Assembly (NCBI GenBank): GCA_006538405.1
Contig: BJKQ01000007.1
Location: forward strand, 2,356,001-2,420,000
Length of the DNA: 64,000 nt
Direction of reading: 5' to 3'
Source: Hansfordia pulvinata
Taxonomy: Eukaryota; Ascomycota; Sordariomycetes; Xylariales
This document shows, piece by piece, positions 1 to 11,059 of the stretch (position 1 is the first letter of the stretch; every line of letters begins with the position of its first letter). The notes under the pieces are model-generated. The model was given only the letters and a program-made list of their open reading frames with translations, ran no database searches and was not told where the DNA came from. Position numbers and translations under genes: made by a program.

Positions 1-31
1 CTGTTAAAGCGATGGCAGCAAGATTTGACAG

Positions 32-1198
32 GGCGATAATGGAATCCCCCGATCGTGGCGGGCCATTCTATCAGGTCGGTCACAAAGCAATGTGAAAGAG
101 ACACCGAGCCTCTCATCCCGCGCTACTCCCGCATCAAGCCCAGAAAAGTCCTCAATTTCTGTCTTTTCAATGTTCAAACCTCGCACTTCCACTCCTCCTC
201 CACCTACCATGAATGCGATACAGCATGCCGAACGGGCCCCTGCCGCACCAAAGGAGGCCGCAGTATACATGGACAGAACCCCGGTTCCTTTCTCGAAGCA
301 GCCGACTGGAACCACCGAGGCAAGGCCCCGATTTGCAAACCTGTCCCTCCGGCCCACCGGATTCATCTTCTCTGCCGCCAGAAATGAACCCCGGAATGCC
401 CCAGCTCAGCAGGTGCCCGCCCGCGATCGAGAACTCAGCAGAGCGCCACATCTGGGAACCATGGTGCCACAGGCTCAAGAGCCGCCCGTCGCCCAGCATC
501 TCGTTTTTGCACGGCCTTCTTCGGATAGGTCGTCCATGTCGCATGACTTCAGTCTTGAACCGAGCCAAGAGCGCGGTCTTGTCCGATCGGGCAGTGGGAA
601 CTCCATTCTTCACTCGCAGATACGCAGCCTGCGGCAACAATTGGAGAACAAGAGCGAGGAGGTGAACCACCTCCGGCGCCAGATTGAGACGCGTGATAGT
701 CTGGACTTTGGGACTCTGAGCGAGCAGCTGCGGGAAGCGAACCGCCAGTGCAGCATGTGGCGCAAGAGGGCGGAATCAGCAGAGCGGCGTTTGGCAGTTG
801 TAGAAAGGTTCACGGCTCGGGTGAAAGGCCTGAGAGATGCGGGAAGCCAGGAAACTGAGAGGGACTGCCGATCGAGTCCCAATGCAAGCATAGCCCTGGA
901 TCAGGCAGCCCTGGATCATGGGTGGAGGAGACCCAAACAAAGCTCGTCTGCCACAGACCACACGGAGGAGCGGGATATCTTTCGAGCACGCTTGCGTGGC
1001 AACATGGAGAGCAAACGTCACGGGGTGTTCATGGGAGATGGCACGGGATTCGAGACTGATGGCAAGGTCTTTGAGGATTCTGCCCATGGTCGTGAGAGCC
1101 CTATGGGACCAGGTAGCGTGGGTGTTACAGGACAGTCGGCGGAGCTGTGGAATGAGGTCGACAAGTTCTTGCGAGAGAGCAGTTCCTGGGGCTTGTGA
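32..1198 (+). CDS. 3' part of a coiled-coil protein of unknown function (5' truncated by window edge)
   Basis: The frame is open from an in-frame stop at 26-28 to TGA at 1196-1198 and has no ATG near its 5' end. The sequence TTTGACAG ending at 31 looks like an intron acceptor, so I place the start of a 3' exon at 32 and assume earlier exons lie left of the window. A GTG at 92 is not a credible eukaryotic start. The visible part is about 389 residues. A Ser/Pro-rich, probably disordered first half is followed by a predicted coiled coil (from about SILHSQIRSLRQQLENK to ESAERRLAVVERF), rich in Leu, Gln, Arg and Glu in heptad-like spacing. A polar, low-complexity tail ends EVDKFLRESSSWGL. I do not recognise the family; the coiled coil suggests self-association or scaffolding, which is inference. 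Confidence 0.6.
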   Translation, partial: GDNGIPRSWRAILSGRSQSNVKETPSLSSRATPASSPEKSSISVFSMFKPRTSTPPPPTMNAIQHAERAPAAPKEAAVYMDRTPVPFSKQPTGTTEARPRFANLSLRPTGFIFSAARNEPRNAPAQQVPARDRELSRAPHLGTMVPQAQEPPVAQHLVFARPSSDRSSMSHDFSLEPSQERGLVRSGSGNSILHSQIRSLRQQLENKSEEVNHLRRQIETRDSLDFGTLSEQLREANRQCSMWRKRAESAERRLAVVERFTARVKGLRDAGSQETERDCRSSPNASIALDQAALDHGWRRPKQSSSATDHTEERDIFRARLRGNMESKRHGVFMGDGTGFETDGKVFEDSAHGRESPMGPGSVGVTGQSAELWNEVDKFLRESSSWGL

Positions 1199-1618
1199 GG
1201 GATTTGAGAAGGGTTCTCTCATCGTGCGGGCGAAGCATAGAGTCATGGTGGTTTTGATTTTGGAACATAGCTGTGTCCCTTTCCAGGGATAAGCGCGAGT
1301 GCAACCAAGAAAGTGAGTGACGACTCGGCGCAAGGCGGCGGAATTAATCTTGTGAGAATTATTACGAATTTTATGTTAGAGAAGGCATGGCATTGATACA
1401 GTAGGCAGGCTCAAGCCGTTCGAAATTTGGACACGACAAGCTGCAGTGTCATAGGTGATGGGGGCCGCCCCTATCTCGGTAATCTTGACAAGCCGAAAGG
1501 TGTGCAGGCGAACCCCAAAGGGAACAGAGAGAGCACTGCCAGTTGCGTTGACAGTACGGACGGGAGCAAAAGCAAAGGAGCCATCATTACACAGGGGCTC
1601 GGGGGCCGCTGAGACGGC
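1199..1618. other. Intergenic stretch between the coiled-coil gene and the tRNA
   Basis: No coding region seen. It probably holds the 3' UTR of the upstream gene; an AT-rich patch around 1340-1380 would suit a 3' end. Short ORFs here are not protein-like. Confidence 0.5.
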
Positions 1619-1622
1619 AAAA
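1619..1622 (-). terminator. Probable RNA polymerase III terminator of the tRNA
   Basis: On the minus strand a TTTT run lies about 20 bases beyond the discriminator base of the tRNA gene. Pol III stops at runs of four or more T. Confidence 0.5.
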
Positions 1623-1641
1623 GTAAATGATCAAGGAATCT

Positions 1642-1740
1642 TGTCCTCGGTGAGGCTCGAACTCACGACCTTTGGATATCCCAATTTTGAATTGAGTCAT
1701 TCTATGAGACCAACGCTCTAACCAACTGAGCCACGAAGAC
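1642..1740 (-). tRNA. tRNA-Met (elongator, anticodon CAT) with a 25-nt intron
   Basis: The minus strand folds as a full cloverleaf. The acceptor GTCTTCG pairs with CGAGGAC with one G-U pair, and the D stem is GCTC/GAGC. The anticodon stem is TTGGT/TCCAA with a T31-T39 mismatch, the loop is CTCATA-A, the T stem is GTGAG/CTCAC with loop TTCGAGC, and the discriminator is A. The anticodon CAT is at 1704-1706. A 25-nt intron (1678-1702) sits one base 3' of the anticodon, the canonical nuclear position, and is removed by the tRNA splicing endonuclease. Internal promoter boxes are visible: A box TGGCTCAGTTGG and B box AGTTCGAGCC. The A discriminator and the CTCATAA loop fit elongator rather than initiator Met. 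The 3' CCA is not encoded, as expected for a eukaryote. Confidence 0.93.
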
Positions 1741-2247
1741 TGATCGGATGATTTGTTGAAGGAGCAGCTTCTTACGCTTGTATAATACTGCTGCTTCTCC
1801 GGTCCGTCTCCCTGTCCCTTTTCCTCCACCCCGGGTCAGACTTGAACGGGTGGGCGCTTCTGCTCGCACAGCGGGGTAGCAAGCACAGAAAGGACTCGGG
1901 CTTCGAGCAAATCTTGAGAGAGCAAATGTGATTTAAAACAACCATTTCACGAAGCAGGTTCTGGGAACCCGGCGCAAGTGGGATGTCACTCAATGTCGTG
2001 TTTATCGCAGTCTGGGGACGCGGGATTAACAGGCCCCCTCCCCCAACCAAGCGAAGCCACAAGGGGCGTATGCCGCCCATTCCGATGATGATGATGAATT
2101 GCACTCACTACCGGGTTTGCGTTCTGTGTCTACATCTGCTTGGTCGCCAAACCCCCAAACCAGCCTTGCTCTGTTCGTTCTTGTCGGCGGAAAAAATAAA
2201 TCCCCCAAAAAATTACAACCGCGTCAGAACGGAACGCTCTCAACCCC
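1741..2247. other. Intergenic stretch between tRNA and SYLF gene
   Basis: Lies upstream of the tRNA and downstream of the SYLF gene (both minus strand). No gene seen. It should hold the 3' UTR of the SYLF gene. Confidence 0.5.
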
Positions 2248-4307
2248 TCAGTGATCAGCACTGCGCGCGCAGGGCACTGCCTTCAGCGGTACACCGCGCC
2301 ATCCCCGCCGCCGCCGCCTTCTTGTCGTCGTCCCTCTGCTGCCCCGCGGCAACCCGCCAGTCTCACCACTACCACCACCACCACCACCACCACCGCGACC
2401 GGCGGCGGCCACCTCGCGGATTATCGCCTCGTCGACGACGACGCGGGGTCCCGGGGTACCGTCGCGGGATGGGGGCGGGGGGGCCACGAGCTTGAGGACC
2501 TCGGCGAGACGCGCGAGGGCCCTGGACGACGCGGCGGGCGGGCTGCTGCCGCCGCCGCTGCCAGTGGGCTGCAGACCCGGCACGTCGCCGCGCAGGATGC
2601 GCTCGGCGGAGATGGGGGTCTTACCACCGCCGCCGCCGTAGAAGGCCGCGTTGGCGTCGGCCCGCTCGTGCATCACGGTCCCGTCCACCTGCAGGCCCAG
2701 GTACAGCCCGCGGCTGCGGACGTAGCTCCAGACGGGGCGGGAGACTACGGTCGTCGTCGTTGCCGCTGTCGTTGGCGTTGATATTGAGCCGGTGGTGCTG
2801 ATTGGTTTGTTCTTGGTGGTGTTTTCGTCCTCTTGTTGTTGTTCTTGTTGTTGTTGTGTGCCGCCGGCAGCGGCGGCTACGTTCCATTTTCGCTCGCCGT
2901 TTAAGCCAGAAGCAGCACCGACACCGCCCTTGGCAGAAGGGGAAGAAGAAGAAGAAACAAGCGCGGCGTCGACGGCGGCGCCCCCGCCCAGCGGCCCGGC
3001 GGCGGCCGCGACGTCGCCGCCCAGCGACAGCCGCGGGCGGGCGAACGCCGCGACGGCCTCGTCCGTGTTGAGCACCAGGACGCAGTCGTAGACGTCGAGG
3101 CCGGCCACGAGCCCCGCCCCCGCGGCGGCCACGGTGAAGCCCGCGGGCGGGCCCCAGCAGTCCGCCGAGCCGCCGCCCGCCAGCCGGGACACGACCACCC
3201 CGGACCCCGCGGCGCCCGTCACGTGGAAGCCGCCCCGCAGGCTGGTGAAGACGGCCAGGCCGCGGGCGCGGGAGAGCGCCGAGGCGGGGATGCGGACCAG
3301 CGCGCGGGCTGGGGTCGTGGTTGCGCTTGCGCTTGCGCTTGTGCTTGTGGTGGTATTGTTGTTCTTACTGCTGCTTGGGTGCTGCGGTGGGCTGGTGTAG
3401 AAGCCGGCTAGGGGAGAGAAGTGCCAGGTCAGCACTGTCCGCCGGGGCGGGGGCTCACAGGAATAGTAAGAGACGGAAGGAAAGGCGCAGACAGGGAATG
3501 GGAAAATCAAGAAAAGGGGAGGCACCTACTGCAGAAACTGTACAGGATCCGCGCCGCCTTGTCGCACTCCTTCTCCATGGTGTCGGGCCAGAAGGCCTCA
3601 GACCCCAGCTTGTTGGTCAGCTTGTTGACGGGCCCGCCGGCCTTGGTGGCCCAGCCCGCCAGGCGGCCGCCCCAGCCCGACGAGGGCGGCTTGGAGGAGG
3701 AGGAGGGGCCTGCCGCCACTGCCTTCTCCGCCGCCGCCGAGTCCCTGGCCACTGGGCGAGGCGGCAGCGCCGGCGGCTTGTCGTCGGCCGGGAACCCGTC
3801 AGCCGGGCACCGCCAGCCTTCCTCATAGTCCTCGTCGTAGGGCGGCGGCTGATCGTCGTCGTCGTCATCGTTGAAGTTGCCGTAATGGCCCAGACCGCCC
3901 GTCTTCTCTGCTCCGCTCCCGGCGTACTCCAGGCGCTTGTGGTCCGCGCTGCTGCTGTCGTAGCTCGCCGCGGCGGGTTTCTCCGCTCGATGTGGCTCTG
4001 GCTCTGGCTCTGGCTCGGGCTTGGGTCGCGGGGGCAGCCGCGGCGAGTCTTCCCGGCCGGCGCTCGCTGCCGCGGCTGTAGCCGAGGTATCGGGCTTGGC
4101 CGTTATCGTTGTCGTCGCCGCCGTCGCCGCCGCCTTCTCGCTCGCGGCGGCTGGCGCGGCCGGAGACGGGATCGTCTCGACTAGGGACGCGGGGGGAGCC
4201 GTGCCGGGCGGGGCCGGACCGTCCCCGGGCAGCTCGTGGATGTGGTCGTGGCGGCTATTGTGGGCCGGCGGCACGGGGCCGGGTCGACCGGCTTCTCTGT
4301 CGTCCAT
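2248..4307 (-). CDS. SYLF-domain (Ysc84/DUF500-type) actin/lipid-binding protein
   Basis: Two exons, 4307-3530 and 3407-2248, give 645 residues. The 121-nt intron has donor GTAGGT, branch CTGAC and acceptor CCCTAG. The ATG at 4307 opens a proline-rich N-terminus with two SH3-ligand-like motifs (LPPRP at 91-95 and 181-185), a PPPY motif at 154-157 and an acidic patch. The SYLF domain begins near residue 242 (EKECDKAARILYSFC) and continues after the splice through ARGLAVFTSLRGGF (307-320), GSGVVVSRL, LVLNTDEAVAAF and SLGGDVAAAAGPLG (387-400) to RSRGLYLGLQVDGTVMHER. In yeast, Ysc84/Lsb3 proteins bind F-actin and phosphoinositides at endocytic sites and carry a C-terminal SH3 domain; here no SH3 is visible. 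Two low-complexity inserts (about 271-293 and 411-482) interrupt the domain. The tail is Gly/Arg-rich. Family assignment is firm, cellular role inferred. Confidence 0.85.
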
Positions 4308-5742
4308 GCCCGGCAAATGATTTTCTCTTTTTTCTTTTCTTCTCTTTTTTCCAAGTTCTTGTTTGTCTGGTGAGTTGCTCAAGCCAAGACCGGATGTGTT
4401 GTGTTTCGCAGAGGGGAAGACACCCTGGTTGGATTTGATCGGAACGGATCTGTATTGTGAGGGTTCAAGTTTTGTATAGATGAGCGGGTGAGCGGTAGAG
4501 CGCTTGGGCGGGCCGGGAGTGATATAGGGGCCAAGGTCGAGCCGACGGTAGCAAGGATGGCTGTCGTTCTCAGGTATCGTCCATGCAGTTAGTACGCAGG
4601 GCGAAGCAGGATTTCGGGATGGCGTGCAAGGCAACACGCCGTGCCGGGGTTGCACGCGCACTCGCAGAGAGGGAGGGGCGTATCCGGCAGGACGGCGAGG
4701 GAGCGCGTCACAGCCGGGGATTTCGGGCTCTGCCAGATACGTGGCTGATCGATAACCACGCACACAGAGGGCCAAGTCGGCGGAGTGGTGTAAGACGCCG
4801 GCTCTTATTAGATTGCGTTGGGTATGACAGACCAGGTGGATGGAGCCAGTCGATTGGGCGCCCGCTGGATGAGTGTGGCAGTGCTGGAGGGACCCCTTGG
4901 CCTTGGGTAACTGAGGAAGCAGGTACTGATTTGAGCTATTATGCCTGAGATCTACAGCCTGCAGTCCCTTGAACCCATACAGGTGAATCTGAGGAGGGGA
5001 CAACAGACCGTATGCAAGGTAGGTAGCCTCTTCTTATGTTGTCGGGTGCGTCGTGTCGGGTCTGACCTGGCGGCCCTCCCCAGTGTCACACCCCTCGCGT
5101 CATCGCTCGCAACAACGCCCGCAGGCGACACGCCGCGCAATGAAAGATGTCCGCCACCGTGGTGTTGTGTGCTGCGCCTCCCTGGGCTCCAGCCAGCTTT
5201 GGCCCCAAGTCCCCGGCGCGGGAAGCCAAGCTTGTTGGCCCACACCGCAGATCCCATCGCAGCCTCTTGCGAGCTTACCCAAGACATGCGAGATGCATGC
5301 GAGGCTGGCCCTCTTGATCTTCAAGTACAGCCACAGACAGCCAAGCTGCGTGCGCGGCACCCGGGATGAGCCACACCACCACAGCTCTCCTCCGTCAAGG
5401 CCATTGCCCGCCACACGCCCGCGCCCGCCCCCGCCCCCGTGTCGTGTCCATCGACACGGAACTCATGCCATGCCCCGGCCTGGCCGCGCCTTGTTCTCCA
5501 GATCACAATCTGTATCGGGGCTTACAAATCCTCCAACCGTCCCTCCCTGTGTAATCACATCATCGCCATGGGCCGTGGCAGTTTCAAGAAAAGCCTGTAG
5601 AGTGCTTGGATTAATTGTCTATCAAGGGCCGGCCCGCTCGCTGACAACGAGCCTCTTCCCCCCCCCCCCCCCCGTCAGCCCCAAACGACCCTGTCTGGCG
5701 CCAACCTCAAAGCCTTTGCCCTCCACAGCGCAACACCAGCGC
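4308..5742. other. Intergenic stretch between SYLF gene start and rpt2 end
   Basis: This is the promoter and 5' UTR side of the SYLF gene (T-rich tract 4320-4360) and the 3' side of rpt2. A C16 run lies at 5658-5673. Several ORFs of 100-290 codons occur on both strands but have no protein-like pattern, and the longest overlaps the last rpt2 exon antisense. No gene called. Confidence 0.5.
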
Positions 5743-7361
5743 CTACAAGTACAGGCCCTCCGGCTCGCCCTCCTGCTTGGTGCGCAGCACTCTCTCGCGC
5801 GCCGACCGGAAGTCGGCCATCTGCACCCGCATGCGCCGCTCCCGCAGCGCCAGCAGACCGGCTTCGGAGCAAATGGCCTTGATGTCGGCACCCGAAAGGT
5901 CGTCCTTCTGCCCGATGAACTCCTCTAGGTCCACGTCCTCGTTGAGGTTCATCTTGCTCGTGTGTAGCGTGAAGATCTTGCGCTTCGTGTGCTGGTCGGG
6001 GTTCTCAAACAGAATCTTGCGGTCGATACGCCCGGGGCGGATCAGGGCAGGGTCCAGAGTGTCGATCTTGTTGGTGGCCATGATGACCTTGACGTCTCCG
6101 CGGTCGTCGAATCCATCCAGCTGGTTCAGCAGCTCCAACATGGTGCGCTGCACCTCACGCTCACCACCCGAGGTCGAGTCGTATCGCTTCGTGCCAATGG
6201 CGTCGATCTCGTCAATAAACACAATCGAGGGGGCGTTCTCACCAGCCACCTGAAGAAGATAAGGTCAGTTCTCGGAACACGATCCAATACAGCAGTCGCA
6301 GTCGCTCAACATACCTGGAAGAGCTGGCGGACCAAGCGAGGTCCATCACCGAGGTACTTCTGAATCAGTTCGCTTCCCACAATGCGCAGGAAGGTGGCCG
6401 AGGTTTGGTTGGCCACAGCCTTGGCCAGCAGCGTCTTTCCGGTACCGGGGGCACCGTAGAGAATGACACCCTTTGGAGGCTTGATACCCATCTCCTCGTA
6501 CAGCTCGGGATGCAAAAGAGGCAACTCGACCGACTCCCTGACCTCCTGGATCTGCTGCTCGAGACCACCAATGTCGGCGTAAGACTCGGTGGGCGCTTTG
6601 TCGAGTTTCATGACATTGACGGCGGGGTCCGCATCGTCAGTCAGGACACCAACCACCGAGACAGACTTGTGGTGCAACAGAACAGAGGCGCCAGGTTCCA
6701 GCAGGTCCTTGTCGACAAAGCTCATGATGCTGACGTAGTACTCCGGTCCGGTCGTGCTGCTCACAATCGCGTGGTCGTCATCAATCATCTCCTCGAGGGT
6801 GCCGACGCCCATGGGGCTGCCACGCATGTCGTCGACCCGACTTCGCTCGTCGGCGTTGCGGTCGTCGGCGTCGGGGTTGGGGGCGGGCCCGGTGCTCTCC
6901 TTGACCGCCTTGGCCTTTCTCAGGCGCTCCTGGTTCTCCACGTATTCCTCTTCCAGAAGCAGGTGGTCGTGGATGCGTTGCATGCGGAGAAGACGGAGCT
7001 TGCAGCGGCTGGTGGGGTAGACCGGAGGCAGCTTGGCGGCGGCCGAGGTGCCGGCAGCCTTTCTCTTCTTGCGCCCGATGCGGGTGGTAGGGCGCGGCGG
7101 GGGCTCGTACTTGGGCTTATCCTTCTGAAGAGTGTGGCATGAGGTTAGCACAAATGGGCAGGATCATCATAAGACTGGTGATGGTGCCATGTTTCGTGAG
7201 GGGGGGACTTGAGGCAGGAAATGGAGAGACGACGTACCTTCTTGTCCTTCTCATCGCGGCCATCCTGGCCACCGCCTCCCATGCCAGACTGATTCTGACC
7301 CTGTGGGACATTGTTAGCGAAACGATACCAATCGGAGAGCCAAGGGGGGGGAGCTTACCAT
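5743..7361 (-). CDS. rpt2: 26S proteasome regulatory particle AAA-ATPase subunit Rpt2
   Basis: Four exons: 7361-7359, 7300-7238, 7124-6315 and 6249-5743, giving 460 residues. Introns have donors GTAAGC, GTACGT and GTATGT and CAG acceptors. Exon 1 codes only for the initiator Met. Exon 2 starts with Gly, giving MGQNQSG, the conserved N-myristoylation signal of Rpt2. Then come basic residues, a coiled coil (about 60-95), the OB domain ([15 protein letters not shown]) and the AAA module. Walker A is GAPGTGKT at 246-253, Walker B IVFIDEID at 301-308, followed by [20 protein letters not shown]. It ends in LYL, the HbYX motif that docks in the 20S alpha ring. Rpt2 is one of six ATPases that unfold substrates and open the 20S gate in cytosol and nucleus. 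It is divergent from lsc1. Near-continuous match to remembered Rpt2 sequences makes this call firm. Confidence 0.97.
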
Positions 7362-8718
7362 GATGGCGGCCCGGCTGTGCTCTCCTCGTCAGCGGGTCGA
7401 CTGTGAGGTGCGGGGGTCTAGTGCAGCGTCGTCGGACGTGCGGGGGGCGGTGGTTTCCAACAGCGGCGTGCTGATGCGCTGTGGTGATGGGTGGGACAAG
7501 ACGCGAGACTCAAGATGCGGTGGGATGGTGGTGATGTTGTCGGGAAGATGAAGCTCAGTCGTCAGGGCCGCTGGTGGAGACAGGCCTGAGCGATGATGCT
7601 GTTGGCTTCAGCCTGGGTGGGATGCGATGCGTGTATGGGTACCTGTGCGTAGGCGTTGCTGGGACACGTTGGCGAGTAGCTGTACGCGAGTCATGCTCAG
7701 GGCCTTGGGTCAGCCAGAGTTCCGCATTAGGCGGCCAGAGGACGACGCAACGCGGGCAAGCTTGGGCCACATGGGCCTGCTCTGCCATGAGCGTGGACAT
7801 GTTCATACACTCACGTCGATACTTGTATCCATACGAGTATTGTTCTTGCGCTAACTACTCCTGCTCTAGCTTAGGTGGGCGCAGAGTGTGAAATCTGGAA
7901 GCTGGCCAATTGGTGTACCTACGTACCGCACCTTTACGGTGGGCTTGTACGTTCGCAATGCCGGCTGCTGGTGAAGCTGCCACCTGCAACCGTCCCATGA
8001 GCAGCGTCGGGTTGGACCGGGCCTGGACCCGCCACAGCACCCGACCTGCCGGCAAAACGGAAACAAACGGGCAGACAGACAGCAGAGACCTGCCGTTACA
8101 TTCGACCTTGCCGGGGCTTCGAGATGGGCCCGGCAGACACCGATGGACACCATGTGATTCGTCCGCGGCGCTGCAACTTGAGCTAACTGGGGAAGCAGAG
8201 CTCTGCTCGAAGCCTTAAAGGTACTGCAGGTACCGTTGGCCGTCGCCGTGCCTTCGCTCGCCTGAGCCTCCTGGAGCTACCCGTGGCCCGGAACGTGCCC
8301 GCTGCGTTTCGGCGGGGACCCTGCAAAACGGAGCCCATAGCTCCCTTCAATAGCCGCCTGGCTCACCGTGAGAAACGTGAGACCGGGCGTTTTGCTTGCT
8401 CTTTCGCAGCCCGGCAGCCCGCTAGGTGGCACGTGGTGGGTGGCCAACGATGCACGCTTTCCATGGTTTCGCGTTTCCGCGACGGGCCGGCTCCGTAAAA
8501 GTACCGAGCTACATGCAAGACGAGTAAATATCTCGCTCTGCTAGCAACAAATCATAATAACCAGCATTCTGCCAACCCTCGTCGTCTCTCCTGCAGGCTA
8601 GACTCGATCTCATCGTCAACCTCCCGACCACGCCCTCGACCCTCCCTCTCACTCCGGGAGCCCTTCTGTCGCCTCTACAGCACTCCATCTGCCTCGCCTC
8701 CCCCCTCAGTCCCTCACC
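7362..8718. promoter_or_regulatory. Divergent promoter region between rpt2 and lsc1
   Basis: About 1.36 kb separates the two start codons, so both promoters must lie here. A TACGAGTA octamer is at 7832-7839. A pyrimidine-rich leader (about 8580-8718) precedes the lsc1 ATG. No gene or RNA recognised, and no clear TATA box or known proteasome-gene control element was found by eye. Confidence 0.45.
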
Positions 8719-10126
8719 ATGTTCTCCAAGACGATGCGCCCCGGCTCGGCCGCCCTGCGCCAGATCGCCCGCCGCTCCTACAGCTCGGCCGCCTCTCCCT
8801 ACGCGAAGACCAACGAAAACCTACGCATCAACGGCGACACCAAGGTCCTCTTCCAGGGCTTCACCGGAAAGCAGGGAACGTGAGTACTTGCCCCTCGACG
8901 AGACCTTCCAGCCGGGCCCGGCCGTGCCCGGCACCAGCGCAGCGCTGTTTGTGAGGCTTTTCTGGCCCGCCCGGCGCCCACTTACATGGCGACGCCGGCT
9001 CGCCATTGCGCCCCAATCCGTAGACCGCACGCTGACGAGTTTTGATGGATAGCTTCCACGCCCAGCAGGCTATCGAATATGGTATGTCGAGTTTTCCGGG
9101 CCCGATGCGCCACGCCGCCGCCGACCACGACCACGACCACGACTGCTCCGCGAGCGACAGCAAGGCACCCGTACTGACCACCTCTCTCTCTCCCAGGCAC
9201 CAAGGTTGTTGGTGGCACCAACCCCAAGAAGGCCGGCACTGAGCACCTGAGCCTCCCCGTCTTCGGCACCGTCGCCGAGGGTGTCAAGGAGACCGGCGCC
9301 AACGCCACTGCCCTCTTCGTCCCGTCAGTCCTGGCCCTCGCGAACCCCCTTGCCGTTTGACTGGACCCGCCGCTGACCTGCCCACGTTCAACAGCCCCCC
9401 GTTGGCCGCCGCCGGTATCGAGGAGGCCATCGCCGCCGAGGTGCCCCTCGTTGTCTGCATTACGGAGGGTATCCCCCAGCACGGTTCGTCCACCCCAAGC
9501 AAGCACTGCGCCTCGGGCCGCGTCTAACCACTCGCAGACATGGTCCGCATCACCGACATGCTCAAGACCCAGTCCAAGACCCGCCTCGTGGGTCCCAACT
9601 GCCCGGCATCATCGCCCCCGGCCAGTGCAAGATCGGCATCATGCCTGGCTTCATCCACAAGCGCGGCCGCATCGGTATCGTCTCCCGCTCCGGCACTCTG
9701 ACCTACGAGGCCGTCAACCAGACCACCCAGGCCGGCCTGGGCCAGTCGCTCGTCGTCGGCATCGGCGGTGACCCCTTCAGCGGCACCAACTTCATCGACT
9801 GCCTCGACGTCTTCCTCAAGGACAAGGAGACGGACGGCATCATCATGATTGGCGAGATCGGTGGAGCTGCCGAGGAGGACGCCGCCGACTTCCTGCGCGC
9901 CAACAACACCGTCAACGGCGGCAAGCCCGTTGTCAGCTTCATCGCCGGCATCAGCGCCCCCCCCGGCCGCCGCATGGGCCACGCCGGTGCCATTGTCTCC
10001 GGCGGCAAGGGCGGCGCCGACTCCAAGATCAAGGCCCTCGAGGCCGCCGGCGTCGTCGTCGAGCGCTCGCCCGCCGGCCTGGGCCACGCCATGCGTGAGG
10101 CCTTTGTCAAGCGTGACCTGCTATAG
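8719..10126 (+). CDS. lsc1: Succinyl-CoA ligase (synthetase) alpha subunit, mitochondrial; contains an apparent 1-base deletion
   Basis: Exons 8719-8879, 9053-9081, 9197-9323, 9395-9483 and 9538-10126. The start [23 protein letters not shown] is a typical mitochondrial presequence, followed by [21 protein letters not shown] and [11 protein letters not shown] (CoA-binding domain), [14 protein letters not shown] and [13 protein letters not shown]. After LVGPNC the frame breaks: the expected Pro-Gly continues only if one C is added to the C run at 9602-9604. The downstream frame (from 9605) then reads [27 protein letters not shown] and the active-site region [11 protein letters not shown] with the phosphorylated His, ending VKRDLL. 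With one base added the CDS is 996 nt (331 residues), normal for the family. The enzyme interconverts succinyl-CoA and succinate with substrate-level phosphorylation in the TCA cycle, paired with Lsc2. A sequencing error is more likely than a true mutation. Confidence 0.93.
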
Positions 10127-11059
10127 ATACCTACAGTAGGTGTCAGGGATCGCTAGCTGCCTTGGTAGCACCTGAATCTCCCTCGGATCAGCTCTCGAGG
10201 GGTCCATTGGGCCGAGACACCTGCGTGTGGCCGGCTGCCCTGCCCGGCCACATCTGGCAGGGGCTAGAGGGGAGAACCTAGGAAGTGTATGGGTCCGAGC
10301 TTGGAACCCGGCTCGGAGAGGAAGTCTCTTATGTCGTCTGCAGGGGCGTCGAAAGCTTTTCATCTCGGGGACTGAAAGCTTAATGTGTCTCTGCGTGCGT
10401 GTGGCGTCACGCCGCGTACCTGTGCGCCTGTCTTGTGTTTTTATATAACCCCTAACTTGACACCATAGATCGGCGAGGTTTTCGGAAGGAAAGGATGGTG
10501 CATAGCTCATTGTAACTTTTTGTATTACGTCTCGGCTTTCGTTTGTGTGATTCGGGAAAAGTGAATTCCATTGCCAAGTCTAGCATACTCGGGTCAGCTG
10601 CCGGCGATGCTCTCCTTGCGAACGCGACCTCGCAATGGACATGCTGCCTGGGCAATAAAGGTGATGGACTGAGATAATTGACGTTGACTCACTGCAGACC
10701 TATGCTCCAGAGCCATGAGACCACCCACCCTGCGCCTACCTCGTCCAGATTACACATAGAATACACGCCACCACTCGCCCGGAGACCCAACCGTGCAGAC
10801 ATCCTCTTGAACCCTGAGGCAGATCCAGAATCGTCCGAGTCAGTCCTCGACACGAGAAGGCTCACTGTACTCATACAATGACGCCAGATCTATGCACGGG
10901 ATCTTGCCCTGCCCCTTGCTAAACCATCACGAACAAGCCCCCCTCCTCTCTTCACTCCTGGTCTCTGTTCCCCCTTATACCACCCCCTTTTGGACTAGAA
11001 ATCGAAGACCGACTAAAATCACAAACCAAGGCTCCTCAGCCCCCTCATCCCCCCTTTCC
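10127..11059. other. Convergent intergenic stretch between lsc1 and the class 3 lipase gene
   Basis: Holds the 3' UTRs of two convergent genes. No coding region, RNA gene or repeat recognised. Confidence 0.5.

Noticed and set aside
5053..5928. 291-codon ORF on the plus strand
   Set aside because: Runs through a C16 tract into the antisense of the last rpt2 exon; Pro/Arg/Ser-rich shadow.
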